Below, one piece after another: positions 1 to 7,859 of a stretch of 13,774 nt of DNA (position 1 is the first letter of the stretch; each line of letters starts with the position of its first letter). The position numbers were made by a program, and so were the translations under genes. The notes under the pieces were generated by a model. It had not been told where the DNA came from. It saw nothing but the letters and a program-made list of their open reading frames with translations, and did not search any database. Source of the DNA: Dehalococcoidia bacterium (GTDB lineage Bacteria > Chloroflexota > Dehalococcoidia > SZUA-161); NCBI GenBank assembly GCA_014859215.1, contig JACUUS010000048.1:1-13774 (forward strand), given 5' to 3'.

Positions 1-777
1 AAGCATCAGGTCCGCGCGAATCCTCGCTCCTCCTTCAGTGATAAACATGCACCGGTCGGCATCGCCATCAAAGGCGGCACCGAGATCAGCACCTTCCCTT
101 ACCACACGGTCCTGCAGCTCCTCTGTGGCAGCCGGCATGAGGGGATTAGCCTCGTGAGCGGGGAAACTCCCGTCGGGCCTCATGTGCATAGGAGTCAGTC
201 TCCATGCGGTATTCTGCTCAAAGAAGAGCTCGATTTCTGGCCCCGCTGTGCCGTTCCCGGCATCTACCACTACCTTGAGCTCAGCCGGACCACGCACAAA
301 TTTGCCCAGCATTTCGATGTATTGGCCGAGCATGTCCGTACGCTCGTAAAGCCCGCTGTGTGCGGCAAAGAACTCAGAGGTAAGCCCCTGTCCAATCATG
401 CCTTCAATCGCCGGCAGCCCGCTGTCCTCGCTGAGCGGTACAGCGTTTCTGCCGCACAGCTTGAAGCCGTTCATTTGACCGGGCAGGTGAGAGGCTGTAA
501 CCATTGCGCCGCCGTCGAAGCCGCCCGAAATCGTGGCATAGTTAAGCATCGGCGTGGTGCTCATCCCCACATCTACCACCGCAGATCCCGCCAGCCTGAC
601 ACCTTCGGCGAACGCCTCTGCCAGCGCCGGGGAGGAAATCCTCATATCCCGGCCAATTACGATCCGCTCCGCCTTCAGCATATAGGCGAAAGCGGTGCCG
701 ATGTCTCTACCGAGTTCCTCGTTGATTTCGTCGGGATAACTGCCTCTTATGTCGTAAGCCTTGAAGATGCCGCTCAT
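1..777 (-). CDS. phosphomannomutase/phosphoglucomutase, N-terminal 259 residues (cut by window edge)
   Basis: Alpha-D-phosphohexomutase family enzyme that interconverts hexose-1- and hexose-6-phosphates (mannose and/or glucose) for sugar-nucleotide and polysaccharide synthesis in the cytosol. Seen: an N-terminus ending in AYDIRG (residues 7-12), a phosphoserine loop TASHLPGQMNG with Ser96, a second-domain VVVDAGNGTAGP segment (169-180), and the metal loop DGDADR (237-242) with Asp237, 239 and 241. The sugar-specificity loop and C-terminal phosphate-binding domain lie outside the window, so mannose versus glucose preference cannot be read. The ATG at 777 is preferred over in-frame ATG 786 and GTG 783 because GAGGT lies about 9 nt upstream of it. 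The SHLPG variant of the serine loop, in place of the commoner SHNP, occurs in some subgroups. Family assignment is firm; exact substrate is not. Confidence 0.93.
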   Translation of the reverse strand, partial: MSGIFKAYDIRGSYPDEINEELGRDIGTAFAYMLKAERIVIGRDMRISSPALAEAFAEGVRLAGSAVVDVGMSTTPMLNYATISGGFDGGAMVTASHLPGQMNGFKLCGRNAVPLSEDSGLPAIEGMIGQGLTSEFFAAHSGLYERTDMLGQYIEMLGKFVRGPAELKVVVDAGNGTAGPEIELFFEQNTAWRLTPMHMRPDGSFPAHEANPLMPAATEELQDRVVREGADLGAAFDGDADRCMFITEGGARIRADLML

Positions 778-985
778 ATTCACCATACCTCAATCGAAGT
801 AGAACTGGACTTCCTTGCTGATCGGCCCGGATGACGTATCCAGATAGTATCGCAGGTATGCAGGACCAATTGACATACGTAGGGTTACTTGTTTGGAGGA
901 AGAACTATCCGTAGTTTTGGGCAGCTACGAATAATAGGAGCGCTGGTTTCGGTGAAGAAACCTCGTAATGAGACATGTAGACCAG

Positions 986-1078
986 TGCCTTGACTTGAGC
1001 GGCATGCGCGAACGTGCGAGCCTACTCGGCGGAAAGGTGACGATCAATTCCACTCCCGGACGGGGTACAACCATAATG
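986..1078 (+). pseudogene. remnant of a sensor histidine kinase ATPase domain (C-terminal end)
   Basis: About 30 codons read CLDLSGMRERASLLGG followed by KVTINSTPGRGTTIM. This matches the final G2-type box of NarX/DegS-type (HisKA_3) histidine kinases, normally GLGLSGMRERA..LGG...I.S.PG.GT.I. The first two glycines of that motif appear as Cys and Asp, each one base from a Gly codon. No start codon, H-box, N-box or phosphoacceptor domain is found upstream, so it cannot make a kinase. It ends exactly where the oppositely oriented PAS fragment begins. Either an inversion followed by deletion or an assembly misjoin would explain this. Confidence 0.7.
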
Positions 1079-1080
1079 CG

Positions 1081-1389
1081 CCCGAGGAGCGCTAACCCGG
1101 CAGGGTTCACAAAGCGTACTACTCCGTTCCGGTCGGCGATCAGTATGCCGTTCGCGCTGCGGATAATCACGTTGCGGAAGCTCTGCTCGACCGTCCACAA
1201 CTGGCGCTGTACAGACTCGCGCTTGTCTTTTTCTTCGCCAGAATCCGGTCCTGAGACGGAAGATGCTTCGCGAAGTAAATCCTGTTTCGGGTTGCTCCTG
1301 GAAGCCTCTGTCACATTATGCCGCCAATCCGGCGGGTCGCTCCGCCGTCTTCCACCTGTTTTTTCTTCATTCACCCGCTTCACATCCAT
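1081..1389 (-). pseudogene. N-terminal fragment of a PAS-domain sensor histidine kinase
   Basis: The reading begins at ATG 1389 with AGGTGA about 7 nt upstream, a credible ribosome site. It has a charged 65-residue N-terminal region and then the start of a PAS domain (residues about 67-104): FRNVIIRSANGILIADRNG, then VVRFVNPAGLALLGR. The PAS match ends at residue 103-104. The remaining 50 codons of the open frame (to 925) are simply the antisense of the kinase remnant on the other strand. The PAS core helices, dimerisation/phosphoacceptor domain and ATPase domain are missing. It was probably the N-terminus of the same kinase whose C-terminal scrap lies beside it in inverted orientation. A short product could still be translated; signalling function is unlikely. 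Confidence 0.65.
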
Positions 1390-1409
1390 ATTTCATCACC
1401 TGGGACCAT

Positions 1410-1607
1410 TCAGCACACAATTTCCCGCTCATCACCACCAATTGCGCCGGGAATCTCCAGAGCGGTCATGACGAGTTCTGTTCTTGACATGTCTCCAATA
1501 ACCTTTCGCAAGCGCCGCCTGTCCACACAAGCATATTCCCTTGTTTCGCGTATCTGCCACAAATAAGTGGCCTCCCTGGTGAGAATAGGTAATGCTACGG
1601 TGGACAC
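1410..1607 (-). CDS. short hypothetical ORF upstream of the PAS fragment (doubtful)
   Basis: A 65-codon frame starting at a GTG with no good ribosome site and ending about 20 nt before the PAS fragment on the same strand, so it could have been co-transcribed with it. An internal ATG at 1490 has GGAG just upstream and would give only 26 residues (MSRTELVMTALEIPGA and so on). I recognise no domain. The arginine-rich stretch around residues 30-36 may only reflect base composition. It may be a real small protein, the 3' end of a decayed gene, or chance. Confidence 0.22.
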   Translation of the reverse strand: MSTVALPILTREATYLWQIRETREYACVDRRRLRKVIGDMSRTELVMTALEIPGAIGGDEREIVC

Positions 1608-1684
1608 TTGCCGGGCACTATGAGTAAATGAAACAAGGGAGCATCGTGAGTAGACGGTGCGGGTCCTTCGGACAGGATACGAGC

Positions 1685-2143
1685 ATGACCTTGAAAAACG
1701 CCATAGCGTCCTGCCTGATAATTGCTCTGGGAGTGATCCTGGCCCTGCATTTCGCCCTGTTCTGGATATACGGCGGCGTTTTCATCAGTGAAAGCAACAA
1801 GACTGTCCTCCTGATTGAGACAATCATGAGCCTCGGCATACTGGCCTTCGGGATCGAATACCTGTTCCATTCCTGCAGCTGCAAGCGCCGGGGAAAGCCC
1901 CCCTGCGACTCCCCGATCATCTCCGGCTGGTGCCGGACCGGCCAGACCCGGAGGACGAGCAGGCCCGCTGCGCGGCTGCCCGGTCCGGCTTTGTTTTCGA
2001 GCAGTGCAGGCCGGAGCGAGAACCATTCTGTTTCCATTTCACGGGCCGAAGCCGGACTATCCGATGTCAGGATATCGGCTGCTCCTTCGAACTCCTCGCG
2101 CACGCAAGGATGCACAAGTTCCATGATCGACGACGGACCGTAG
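1685..2143 (+). CDS. small membrane protein with two transmembrane helices (C-terminal extent uncertain)
   Basis: From ATG 1685 the first 60 residues are a clear membrane protein. Helix one is about residues 4-27 (NAIASCLIIALGVILALHF region), then a WIYGGVFISESNK turn, and helix two is about residues 36-58 (LLIETIMSLGILAFGIEYLF). A CSCKRRGKPPC tail follows. I recognise no named family. The same frame stays open for about 85 more codons rich in Ser, Arg and Pro that look unlike protein, stopping one base before the aldo/keto reductase ATG. A genuine protein of about 65-70 residues is more natural, so a frameshift or decayed stop near 1890 is possible. Between 1890 and 2143 a plus-frame Cys-rich reading (from GTG 1930) and an acidic minus-strand reading exist; neither can be chosen. 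An upstream in-frame ATG at 1628 also lacks a convincing ribosome site. Confidence 0.5.
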   Translation: MTLKNAIASCLIIALGVILALHFALFWIYGGVFISESNKTVLLIETIMSLGILAFGIEYLFHSCSCKRRGKPPCDSPIISGWCRTGQTRRTSRPAARLPGPALFSSSAGRSENHSVSISRAEAGLSDVRISAAPSNSSRTQGCTSSMIDDGP

Positions 2144-2144
2144 C

Positions 2145-2975
2145 ATGGAGACCAGGTTGCTTGACAGGACGAACACTGAGATCCCGGCGATCGGCATGGG
2201 GACCTGGCTCCTCGTAGATTCCATCCCTGATGCACGCGAGGACAGGCTGGCTATCGAGTCGCTCCAAGCAGGAATAGACCTGGGAATGACGCTGATTGAC
2301 ACTGCCGAATCCTATTCGGATGGGCGCGCCGAAGAGATAGTTGGAAAGGCGATCAGGGGAATCCGGGATCGAGTATTCCTCGCAACAAAGGTCTCGCCCG
2401 AGAATTTCAGCTTTGCCGGCATCCATCAGGCCGCACGCGGCAGCCTGAAAAGGCTGGGCACCGACTGCATCGACCTTTACCAGCTGCACCGGCCCAGCCT
2501 CGATCATCCTCTAGAGGAGACGATGAAGGCCATGGAACACCTTGTGGATGAGGGCTTGGTGCGCTTTATCGGGGTGAGCAATTTCCCCGTGGACCTGCTC
2601 ATGACGGCGCAGAAATCGCTTACAAGATCGCGAATCGTGGCCAATCAGGTCCGGTACAGTGTTGTACAGAGAGGAATAGAGGCTGATTTGCTTCCTTATG
2701 CCGCGGAGCATGGCGTTACCATAATCGCCTACAGCCCTTTTGAACACGGCTTCATATTCGATCATCGCGGCAGGGAGACAAGGAACCTGCGGAGACTTGC
2801 TGAGCAACACGGCAGGACCTTTGCCCAGGTGTGCCTGAACTGGCTCATAGAGAAACCTCACGTGGTTACGATCCCGAAAGCGCTCCAGGTTAAGCACGTG
2901 AGGGAGAACGCGGGCGCCGCCGGGTGGAGGATGCGCCCCGAGGACTACAGATCTCTAGACAGGATTCCAGCTTGA
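2145..2975 (+). CDS. aldo/keto reductase
   Basis: NAD(P)H-dependent oxidoreductase of the aldo/keto reductase superfamily; it reduces aldehydes or ketones in the cytosol. It is 276 aa, a normal length for the short bacterial members. The full catalytic tetrad is visible: Asp52 and Tyr57 (IDTAESYSDG), Lys82 (LATKV) and His115 (LYQLHRP). Also present are the barrel strand GVSNF (143-147), NQVRYS (168-172 region), IIAYSP (193-198) and the cofactor phosphate site IPKAL (243-247). The N-terminus IPAIGMGTW is typical. Its ATG begins one base after the upstream stop, and the ribosome site is weak (GACGGA). Physiological substrate cannot be inferred; the neighbours do not form an obvious pathway with it. 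Confidence 0.93.
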   Translation: METRLLDRTNTEIPAIGMGTWLLVDSIPDAREDRLAIESLQAGIDLGMTLIDTAESYSDGRAEEIVGKAIRGIRDRVFLATKVSPENFSFAGIHQAARGSLKRLGTDCIDLYQLHRPSLDHPLEETMKAMEHLVDEGLVRFIGVSNFPVDLLMTAQKSLTRSRIVANQVRYSVVQRGIEADLLPYAAEHGVTIIAYSPFEHGFIFDHRGRETRNLRRLAEQHGRTFAQVCLNWLIEKPHVVTIPKALQVKHVRENAGAAGWRMRPEDYRSLDRIPA

Positions 2976-3097
2976 TGCAGACCCGGGCATAATCCGCAGC
3001 GTAACGCGGCGTTCCCAGCCTTGTTCTGGCAAACACGAAATTCACTTATTGAGTAACCGGGGTCAATCACACTCAACTCAAAACTCTGGAGAATCGA

Positions 3098-3760
3098 ATG
3101 GCGATAAGCAGCGAGCAGATCAAGAAAGAAGTGGTGGACCAGCTGTACTGGGACAGCAGCGTTGATGCCTCAAGAGTCAAAGTGGAGGTATATGACGGGA
3201 AGGTGATCCTGAGCGGAAGCGTGCCTTCGCACAGCGCCCGGCGGGCCGCGTACAGGGATGCTATTATCGTGCCCGGAGTAACCTCAGTCGACAACGACCT
3301 GGCAGTCGAGCCGCCGCAAGGAATCATGACCGCCTCCGATGACGAGATCAGAAACAGGGTAGACAACGTGCTGCTGAGAGATCCCGACATAGATTCTTCG
3401 GATATGAATGTAATCGTGGACGCCGCATGGGTCACGCTGAACGGGACCGTGGACGCCTACTGGAAGAAGATCAGGGCCGAAGACCTGGTCTCAAACGTTA
3501 CCGGAGTACTCGGGGTGACAAACAGCCTCGCGGTGGTGCCATCCGAGAGTGTGACCGATAAGGCGATCGCCGACAACATCATGGCGGAACTCGGGCGCAA
3601 CATCTATATCGACGTCAACGATATAACACTGGAAGTCGAGGATGGTTTTGTCACGCTCTACGGCCGGGTGCCCAACGGGACCGCATACCTTGCTGCTTAC
3701 AACGCAGCCGCTTACACCCCCGGCGTAATCGATGTGAACAATAACCTCAGAATAGAATAG
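3098..3760 (+). CDS. protein of three BON domains, no signal peptide
   Basis: 220 aa made almost wholly of three tandem BON repeats (about residues 5-72, 78-145 and 150-220). Each has a charged helix (SSEQIKKEVVDQL; SDDEIRNRVDNVLL; TDKAIADNIMAEL), a V.V..G.V.L.G hairpin, and a closing GV..V.N.L motif (PGVTSVDNDL, TGVLGVTNSL, PGVIDVNNNL). BON domains in OsmY and related proteins bind phospholipid or peptidoglycan-linked surfaces and are often induced by osmotic stress. Unlike OsmY there is no signal peptide or lipobox, so this copy appears cytosolic or membrane-peripheral. GGAGA lies about 5 nt before the ATG. It converges with the trehalose fusion gene. A BON remnant about 6.5 kb away suggests the family has been duplicated locally. 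Confidence 0.88.
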   Translation: MAISSEQIKKEVVDQLYWDSSVDASRVKVEVYDGKVILSGSVPSHSARRAAYRDAIIVPGVTSVDNDLAVEPPQGIMTASDDEIRNRVDNVLLRDPDIDSSDMNVIVDAAWVTLNGTVDAYWKKIRAEDLVSNVTGVLGVTNSLAVVPSESVTDKAIADNIMAELGRNIYIDVNDITLEVEDGFVTLYGRVPNGTAYLAAYNAAAYTPGVIDVNNNLRIE

Positions 3761-3817
3761 CCCCGATCCCCTCCCGAGCGAAGCGCATCCTGTGGCCGGG
3801 TTTCTCTATCTCGTGTA

Positions 3818-6800
3818 TCATCGTGCCCGATCGAGGCTAAGATCTGCCAGGTCAATATCCCTGGTCTCCCCGGGTTTCATCTCGATTCTCTTATCCCTGA
3901 TTCCAATTGTGACGGGCGAAGCATTGCTCTTGCCTGAACTGAGACTGAGCCTGCCGGCTGAGAAACTGAGGTGTATGAGGTGCCCACGATAACGTATGTG
4001 GAAATCCAGGCTTTTGAGCTCTTCCGGCAGGACAGGATTCAACCACAGTATGTCCTCGCGTGTCTCGATCCCGGTATAGCAGCGCTGGATCAGGTCAACC
4101 GTCCCTGCCATCGCGCCAAGGTGAATACCCTCGGGCGTTGTGCCGCCCTGCGCATCCGAGATATCGCTCTCAAGCGCGTCCTTGAAAAGGTGCCAGGAGA
4201 GTTCACGCTGAGATCGGGCCAGCACCCAGGAATGAACAATCCGGCTCAAAGTGGAACCATGAGCCGTGCGCTTGAGATAGTACTCTATGTTTCTGGGAAT
4301 GGTCTCATATTCGAACTTGTAGTCCAGCCGGCGGAAGAGCTCTCTCAGCTCGTCGGCGGAAAGCAGATAGAACAACATCAGCACATCGGCTTGCTTGGAT
4401 AGTTTGTACCTGTTTGTAGTGTCGCCCTCGGCCTCAAGTATCCGGTCGAGCCGCTGTATGCTGCCGTATCTCTCGCGGTACCCTTCCCAGTCAAATTCCT
4501 GCAGTTCTTCGTAACCCTCGAACTGGCTGATTATTCCGTCGTCCTGGAGAATGACCCGCATTCTCCTGCTCATATCATCCCAGAGCTCTATTTCCTCGCG
4601 CCTCAGCGAGACTTTCTCGCAGAGTGCCTCGCGATAGTCTTCAGGAAGGATGGAAAGTACCTGCAGGGCCCTGCACAGGACCCAGACGACCATGATATTG
4701 GTATAAGCGTTATTGTCTATGCCAGGCCTGGCAGCATCCGGATACGCATCGTGGTACTCGTCCGGGCCCATTATTCCGCATATCTCGTAGCGCTGGAGCG
4801 ACCTGTTAAATTTAGAGATGCTTGCCCAGAAGCGCGCTACCTCAATGAATATCTCAGCCCCGAAAAGGGCGAGAAAGCTGGTATCGCAGGTTACCTGGTA
4901 GTAGTGCCATATATTGTAGGCCACCGCGATATTGATGTGCCGCTGGAGCCGGGAATGATCGGGTATCCAGCGCCCGGACCTCGGATTGAGGTGCAGCACC
5001 TGGCTCTCCTCTCTCCCGTCGCTGCCGCTCTGCCAAGGGTACATAGCGCCCCGGTATCCCGCATCCTTCGCCGCGCGCCGGGCCTCGGGCAGCCGCCGGT
5101 ACCTGTACTGGAGAAGCGCGCGTGTAATATCCGGTATTCTCAGGTTCAGGTAAGGAAAAACGAACAGCTCGTCCCACATTATGAAGCCCCGGTAAGCCTC
5201 GCCGTGAAGGCCGCGAGGCGGCACGCCGACATCGAGATCGATAGTGTTCAGGGACGCCGTCTGCAGCAAGTGGAAAATGTGCAGGTGAAGCACAAGCGCA
5301 TTCCGCTCCCGGTCCCTGATACTTATATCGCACAGCTGCCACAGATGGTCCCAGTAGAGTACATGGCTCTGGAGAAGATCGTCGAAGCTGCTCGCACGCT
5401 CCAGCGCCCTTTTTACGGCATAACCTGCCTCGGAAATAGCGGCATCCCTGGAAGTGAAAAGGGCGGCTATCTTCTCCACTGATACAGGAGAGCCTTCCTT
5501 AAGGTCAAAAGTGATCTCATGCCCTATGTAGTTCTTCTCCTGGATCAGGCGCCGCTCGAAAGGCATGAGTTCCCTGTTATCGGATATCCTCGTCCGCACA
5601 CCCTCTCCGATCCTGATATGGGACTGGTTGGTTTCAACCTCCAGGTAGACAGTTTCCTCGTCCACCGGTTCGCTCTTGAGCAAATTCAGATGCTGTGAAT
5701 TGAGCTGCCGGTAACGCTCCACTCCTGTGTTGGCTATCTCTCCGTTCACGCCGCTGCGCACTTCGCACCGTCCGGACCAGTTCTCCGCCACAAACGTGGT
5801 TTCCAGCCCGGCCAGGTGCTGATCGGCCATGTGAACAAACCGGCGCTGAGTAACCCTTGTCCGGCGTCCCCGCTCATCCTGGAATCTCATGAAACGGCTC
5901 AGCACTCCGCGCCGCAAATCAAGCTCCTGGCGGTAATCGAGAAACTCAGTCTCGTCCGGACTGAACCGTTTTCCATCTTCCAGGCGGAAACTGAGAGACA
6001 GCCAGTTCGGAACGTTCACAATGCTTTCATTCTCTATGATCCGGCCCGCAATCCTGCTCTTAAGCCGGTTGTAAAGACCGGCCACATAAGTCCCGGGATA
6101 ATGGACCCGGTCGGCTTCACATTCGGGGGCGGCGCCCCGGGTCCCGAAAAAACCGTTCCCCAGTGTGCAGAGTGATTCCCGCAGTCCCTCTTGTTCTGGA
6201 ACGAAGTCCGTGTAGACCAGAGTCCACGCGCCGGGCACGCTTTCCTCGGCAAACTCGATCAATCCCTCAAGGAAGTGCTGTACCTCTTTCGTATCACTCA
6301 GTCTGTAGGAAGCCGCGGTGGCGTCCGCATTGCCGACATGTATACCTATGCCGCGCTCTTTTATGGCGCGGAAACCGTACTCATCTGTCACGTCATCTCC
6401 GATGAAGATGGGCACTACCCTGCTGCCGTCCACAAACAGTGAGTCGAGCATCCACAGCAGCGCTGTGCCTTTATCCCATTCGACATTCGGGCGCAGCTCA
6501 AAAATCTTCTTGCCGTGCTCCTTGCGGAGCTCAGGTTCCGGCGAAGCTGCAAAATCGACGCGCTCTTCCAGCTCGCCCACCAGCGCGTCATCGACCTTGC
6601 GGAAGTGGACGGCGATTGCGAATCTCTTCCGCTCGACCCATGCTCCGGGAATCCCGGCTGTTTCTTCCCTCAGTGCCTTCTCAGCACGATCGAGCGCCCC
6701 CAGGAAGGGCCTTCCTCGCCCCTGGTCCCTGTAGGTACCCGCAGGCCCGTCGATGTCGAAGCCGTGGCTGCCGGCGTATATCATCTGCTTGATCCCCACC

Positions 6801-7801
6801 ATTTTCCGCACGTCCGCGAGGTCCCGGCCGCTAATAACAACAACTGGATACCGTTCCACCAGGCGTTCCAGGGTCGAACGAAATTCGCCCTGGAGCACCG
6901 CTTGGGCGGGATGTTCGACTATCGGAGTCAGCGTCCCATCGTAGTCAAGGAAGACTGCCGGAGTCCCCTTACGCAGGCGCGCGAAGATCTCCGGTTTCTT
7001 GTCCAGCGCGGAGGGGATATTATCCAGGCCCGCCGCCGGCCCCGCCACTACTTCAAGCTGAGACAGGTCTGCCACAACGATATGTGCGCCGCGTTCGAGG
7101 AGTTCCCTCTCTTCCCCGTGCCGGGCGACCCCTACCACCAGGGCAAAATCGCCATTCCGGCCGGCTTCAACCCCCGCCAGGGCGTCTTCGATGACCGCTG
7201 TCCGGTTCGGGGCAACGCCCAGCCGGCGTGCGGCTTCAACGAACATGTCAGGCTCCGGTTTTCCCTTGAGGCCCAGTGTCTCAAGGTCCTTGCCGTCAAC
7301 CTTCACCTCGAAAAGGCTCCCCACTCCGGCTGCTTCCAGGACCTCTTCCGCATTCCTGCTTGACGAAATCACCGCCACGCGGCTTCCCCGGGCTTTGAGC
7401 TGTTTGACCAGCTCTACGGTAGAGGGAAAGGATTCTGCGCCGTAGTCCTTTAAGCAGAGCAGGAAATACTCATTCTTGCGGTTGCCAAGCCCGTGAATGG
7501 TTTCAGCTTGAGGACTGTCGCTCGGGCTGCCTTCAGGGAGCGGAATTCCTCGCGATTCCAGGAAACTGCGGACGCCGTCGTATCGCGGTTTTCCATCAAC
7601 GTACAGGCGGTAATCCTGATCAGCATCGAAGGGAGCGAATTCCTGGGCGGAGCCCGCCGACCTCTGAGCCAGAAACTCATCAAACATCTGTTTCCAGGCC
7701 ATGGCATGGGTGCGCGCCGTGTCCGTTACGACCCCGTCCATGTCGAAAATGACGGCATCTATCCTTTCCAGGTCCAGTTGCCCGGATTCGGCGGCTCTCA
7801 T
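3818..7801 (-). CDS. otsB1: OtsB1-like fusion: beta-phosphoglucomutase + trehalose-6-phosphate phosphatase + GH65 disaccharide phosphorylase
   Basis: 1327-aa cytosolic fusion with three catalytic modules. (1) Residues 12-255, HAD beta-phosphoglucomutase: DMDG with Asp20/Asp22, ISSSRN (145-150), Lys181 in GKPEPD, and Glu205-Asp206. (2) Residues about 275-520, trehalose-6-P phosphatase: FLDYDGT (Asp286/Asp288), ISGRD (323-327), Lys444, and GDDVTDE (468-474). (3) Residues about 525-1327, glycoside hydrolase family 65: N-terminal lid ending in YTDFVPEQEG, the barrel with MWDELF (875-880) and YPWQSGSDG (921-929), general acid Glu1015 in GPDEYH, and phosphate-site motifs KQADVL and HGSTLS. Order and length match the mycobacterial OtsB1 architecture. 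Predicted reactions: trehalose-6-P to trehalose; trehalose (or another alpha-glucobiose) plus phosphate to glucose and beta-glucose-1-P; beta-glucose-1-P to glucose-6-P. Start ATG 7801 (GGGGGT about 6 nt upstream) is preferred to GTG 7930, which would overlap the upstream gene. No otsA is in the window. Confidence 0.93.
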   Translation of the reverse strand: MRAAESGQLDLERIDAVIFDMDGVVTDTARTHAMAWKQMFDEFLAQRSAGSAQEFAPFDADQDYRLYVDGKPRYDGVRSFLESRGIPLPEGSPSDSPQAETIHGLGNRKNEYFLLCLKDYGAESFPSTVELVKQLKARGSRVAVISSSRNAEEVLEAAGVGSLFEVKVDGKDLETLGLKGKPEPDMFVEAARRLGVAPNRTAVIEDALAGVEAGRNGDFALVVGVARHGEERELLERGAHIVVADLSQLEVVAGPAAGLDNIPSALDKKPEIFARLRKGTPAVFLDYDGTLTPIVEHPAQAVLQGEFRSTLERLVERYPVVVISGRDLADVRKMVGIKQMIYAGSHGFDIDGPAGTYRDQGRGRPFLGALDRAEKALREETAGIPGAWVERKRFAIAVHFRKVDDALVGELEERVDFAASPEPELRKEHGKKIFELRPNVEWDKGTALLWMLDSLFVDGSRVVPIFIGDDVTDEYGFRAIKERGIGIHVGNADATAASYRLSDTKEVQHFLEGLIEFAEESVPGAWTLVYTDFVPEQEGLRESLCTLGNGFFGTRGAAPECEADRVHYPGTYVAGLYNRLKSRIAGRIIENESIVNVPNWLSLSFRLEDGKRFSPDETEFLDYRQELDLRRGVLSRFMRFQDERGRRTRVTQRRFVHMADQHLAGLETTFVAENWSGRCEVRSGVNGEIANTGVERYRQLNSQHLNLLKSEPVDEETVYLEVETNQSHIRIGEGVRTRISDNRELMPFERRLIQEKNYIGHEITFDLKEGSPVSVEKIAALFTSRDAAISEAGYAVKRALERASSFDDLLQSHVLYWDHLWQLCDISIRDRERNALVLHLHIFHLLQTASLNTIDLDVGVPPRGLHGEAYRGFIMWDELFVFPYLNLRIPDITRALLQYRYRRLPEARRAAKDAGYRGAMYPWQSGSDGREESQVLHLNPRSGRWIPDHSRLQRHINIAVAYNIWHYYQVTCDTSFLALFGAEIFIEVARFWASISKFNRSLQRYEICGIMGPDEYHDAYPDAARPGIDNNAYTNIMVVWVLCRALQVLSILPEDYREALCEKVSLRREEIELWDDMSRRMRVILQDDGIISQFEGYEELQEFDWEGYRERYGSIQRLDRILEAEGDTTNRYKLSKQADVLMLFYLLSADELRELFRRLDYKFEYETIPRNIEYYLKRTAHGSTLSRIVHSWVLARSQRELSWHLFKDALESDISDAQGGTTPEGIHLGAMAGTVDLIQRCYTGIETREDILWLNPVLPEELKSLDFHIRYRGHLIHLSFSAGRLSLSSGKSNASPVTIGIRDKRIEMKPGETRDIDLADLSLDRAR

Positions 7802-7859
7802 GCCAACCCCCGTTTCTACACAGTCGCGCTTTGAACTTGGCGGTCCGAACGCAGTTCGG

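Noticed and set aside
154..834. 226-codon plus-strand open frame at the left edge
   Set aside because: It is the antisense of the phosphomannomutase gene, which has intact catalytic loops.
1618..2125. Minus-strand frame with an acidic, protein-like stretch (MELVHPCVREEFEG and so on)
   Set aside because: No ribosome site or recognised domain, and its 3' half is antisense to the clear two-helix membrane protein; kept only as a note.
6515..7363. 282-codon plus-strand open frame inside the trehalose fusion
   Set aside because: Antisense of the HAD and OtsB modules; no domain or ribosome site.
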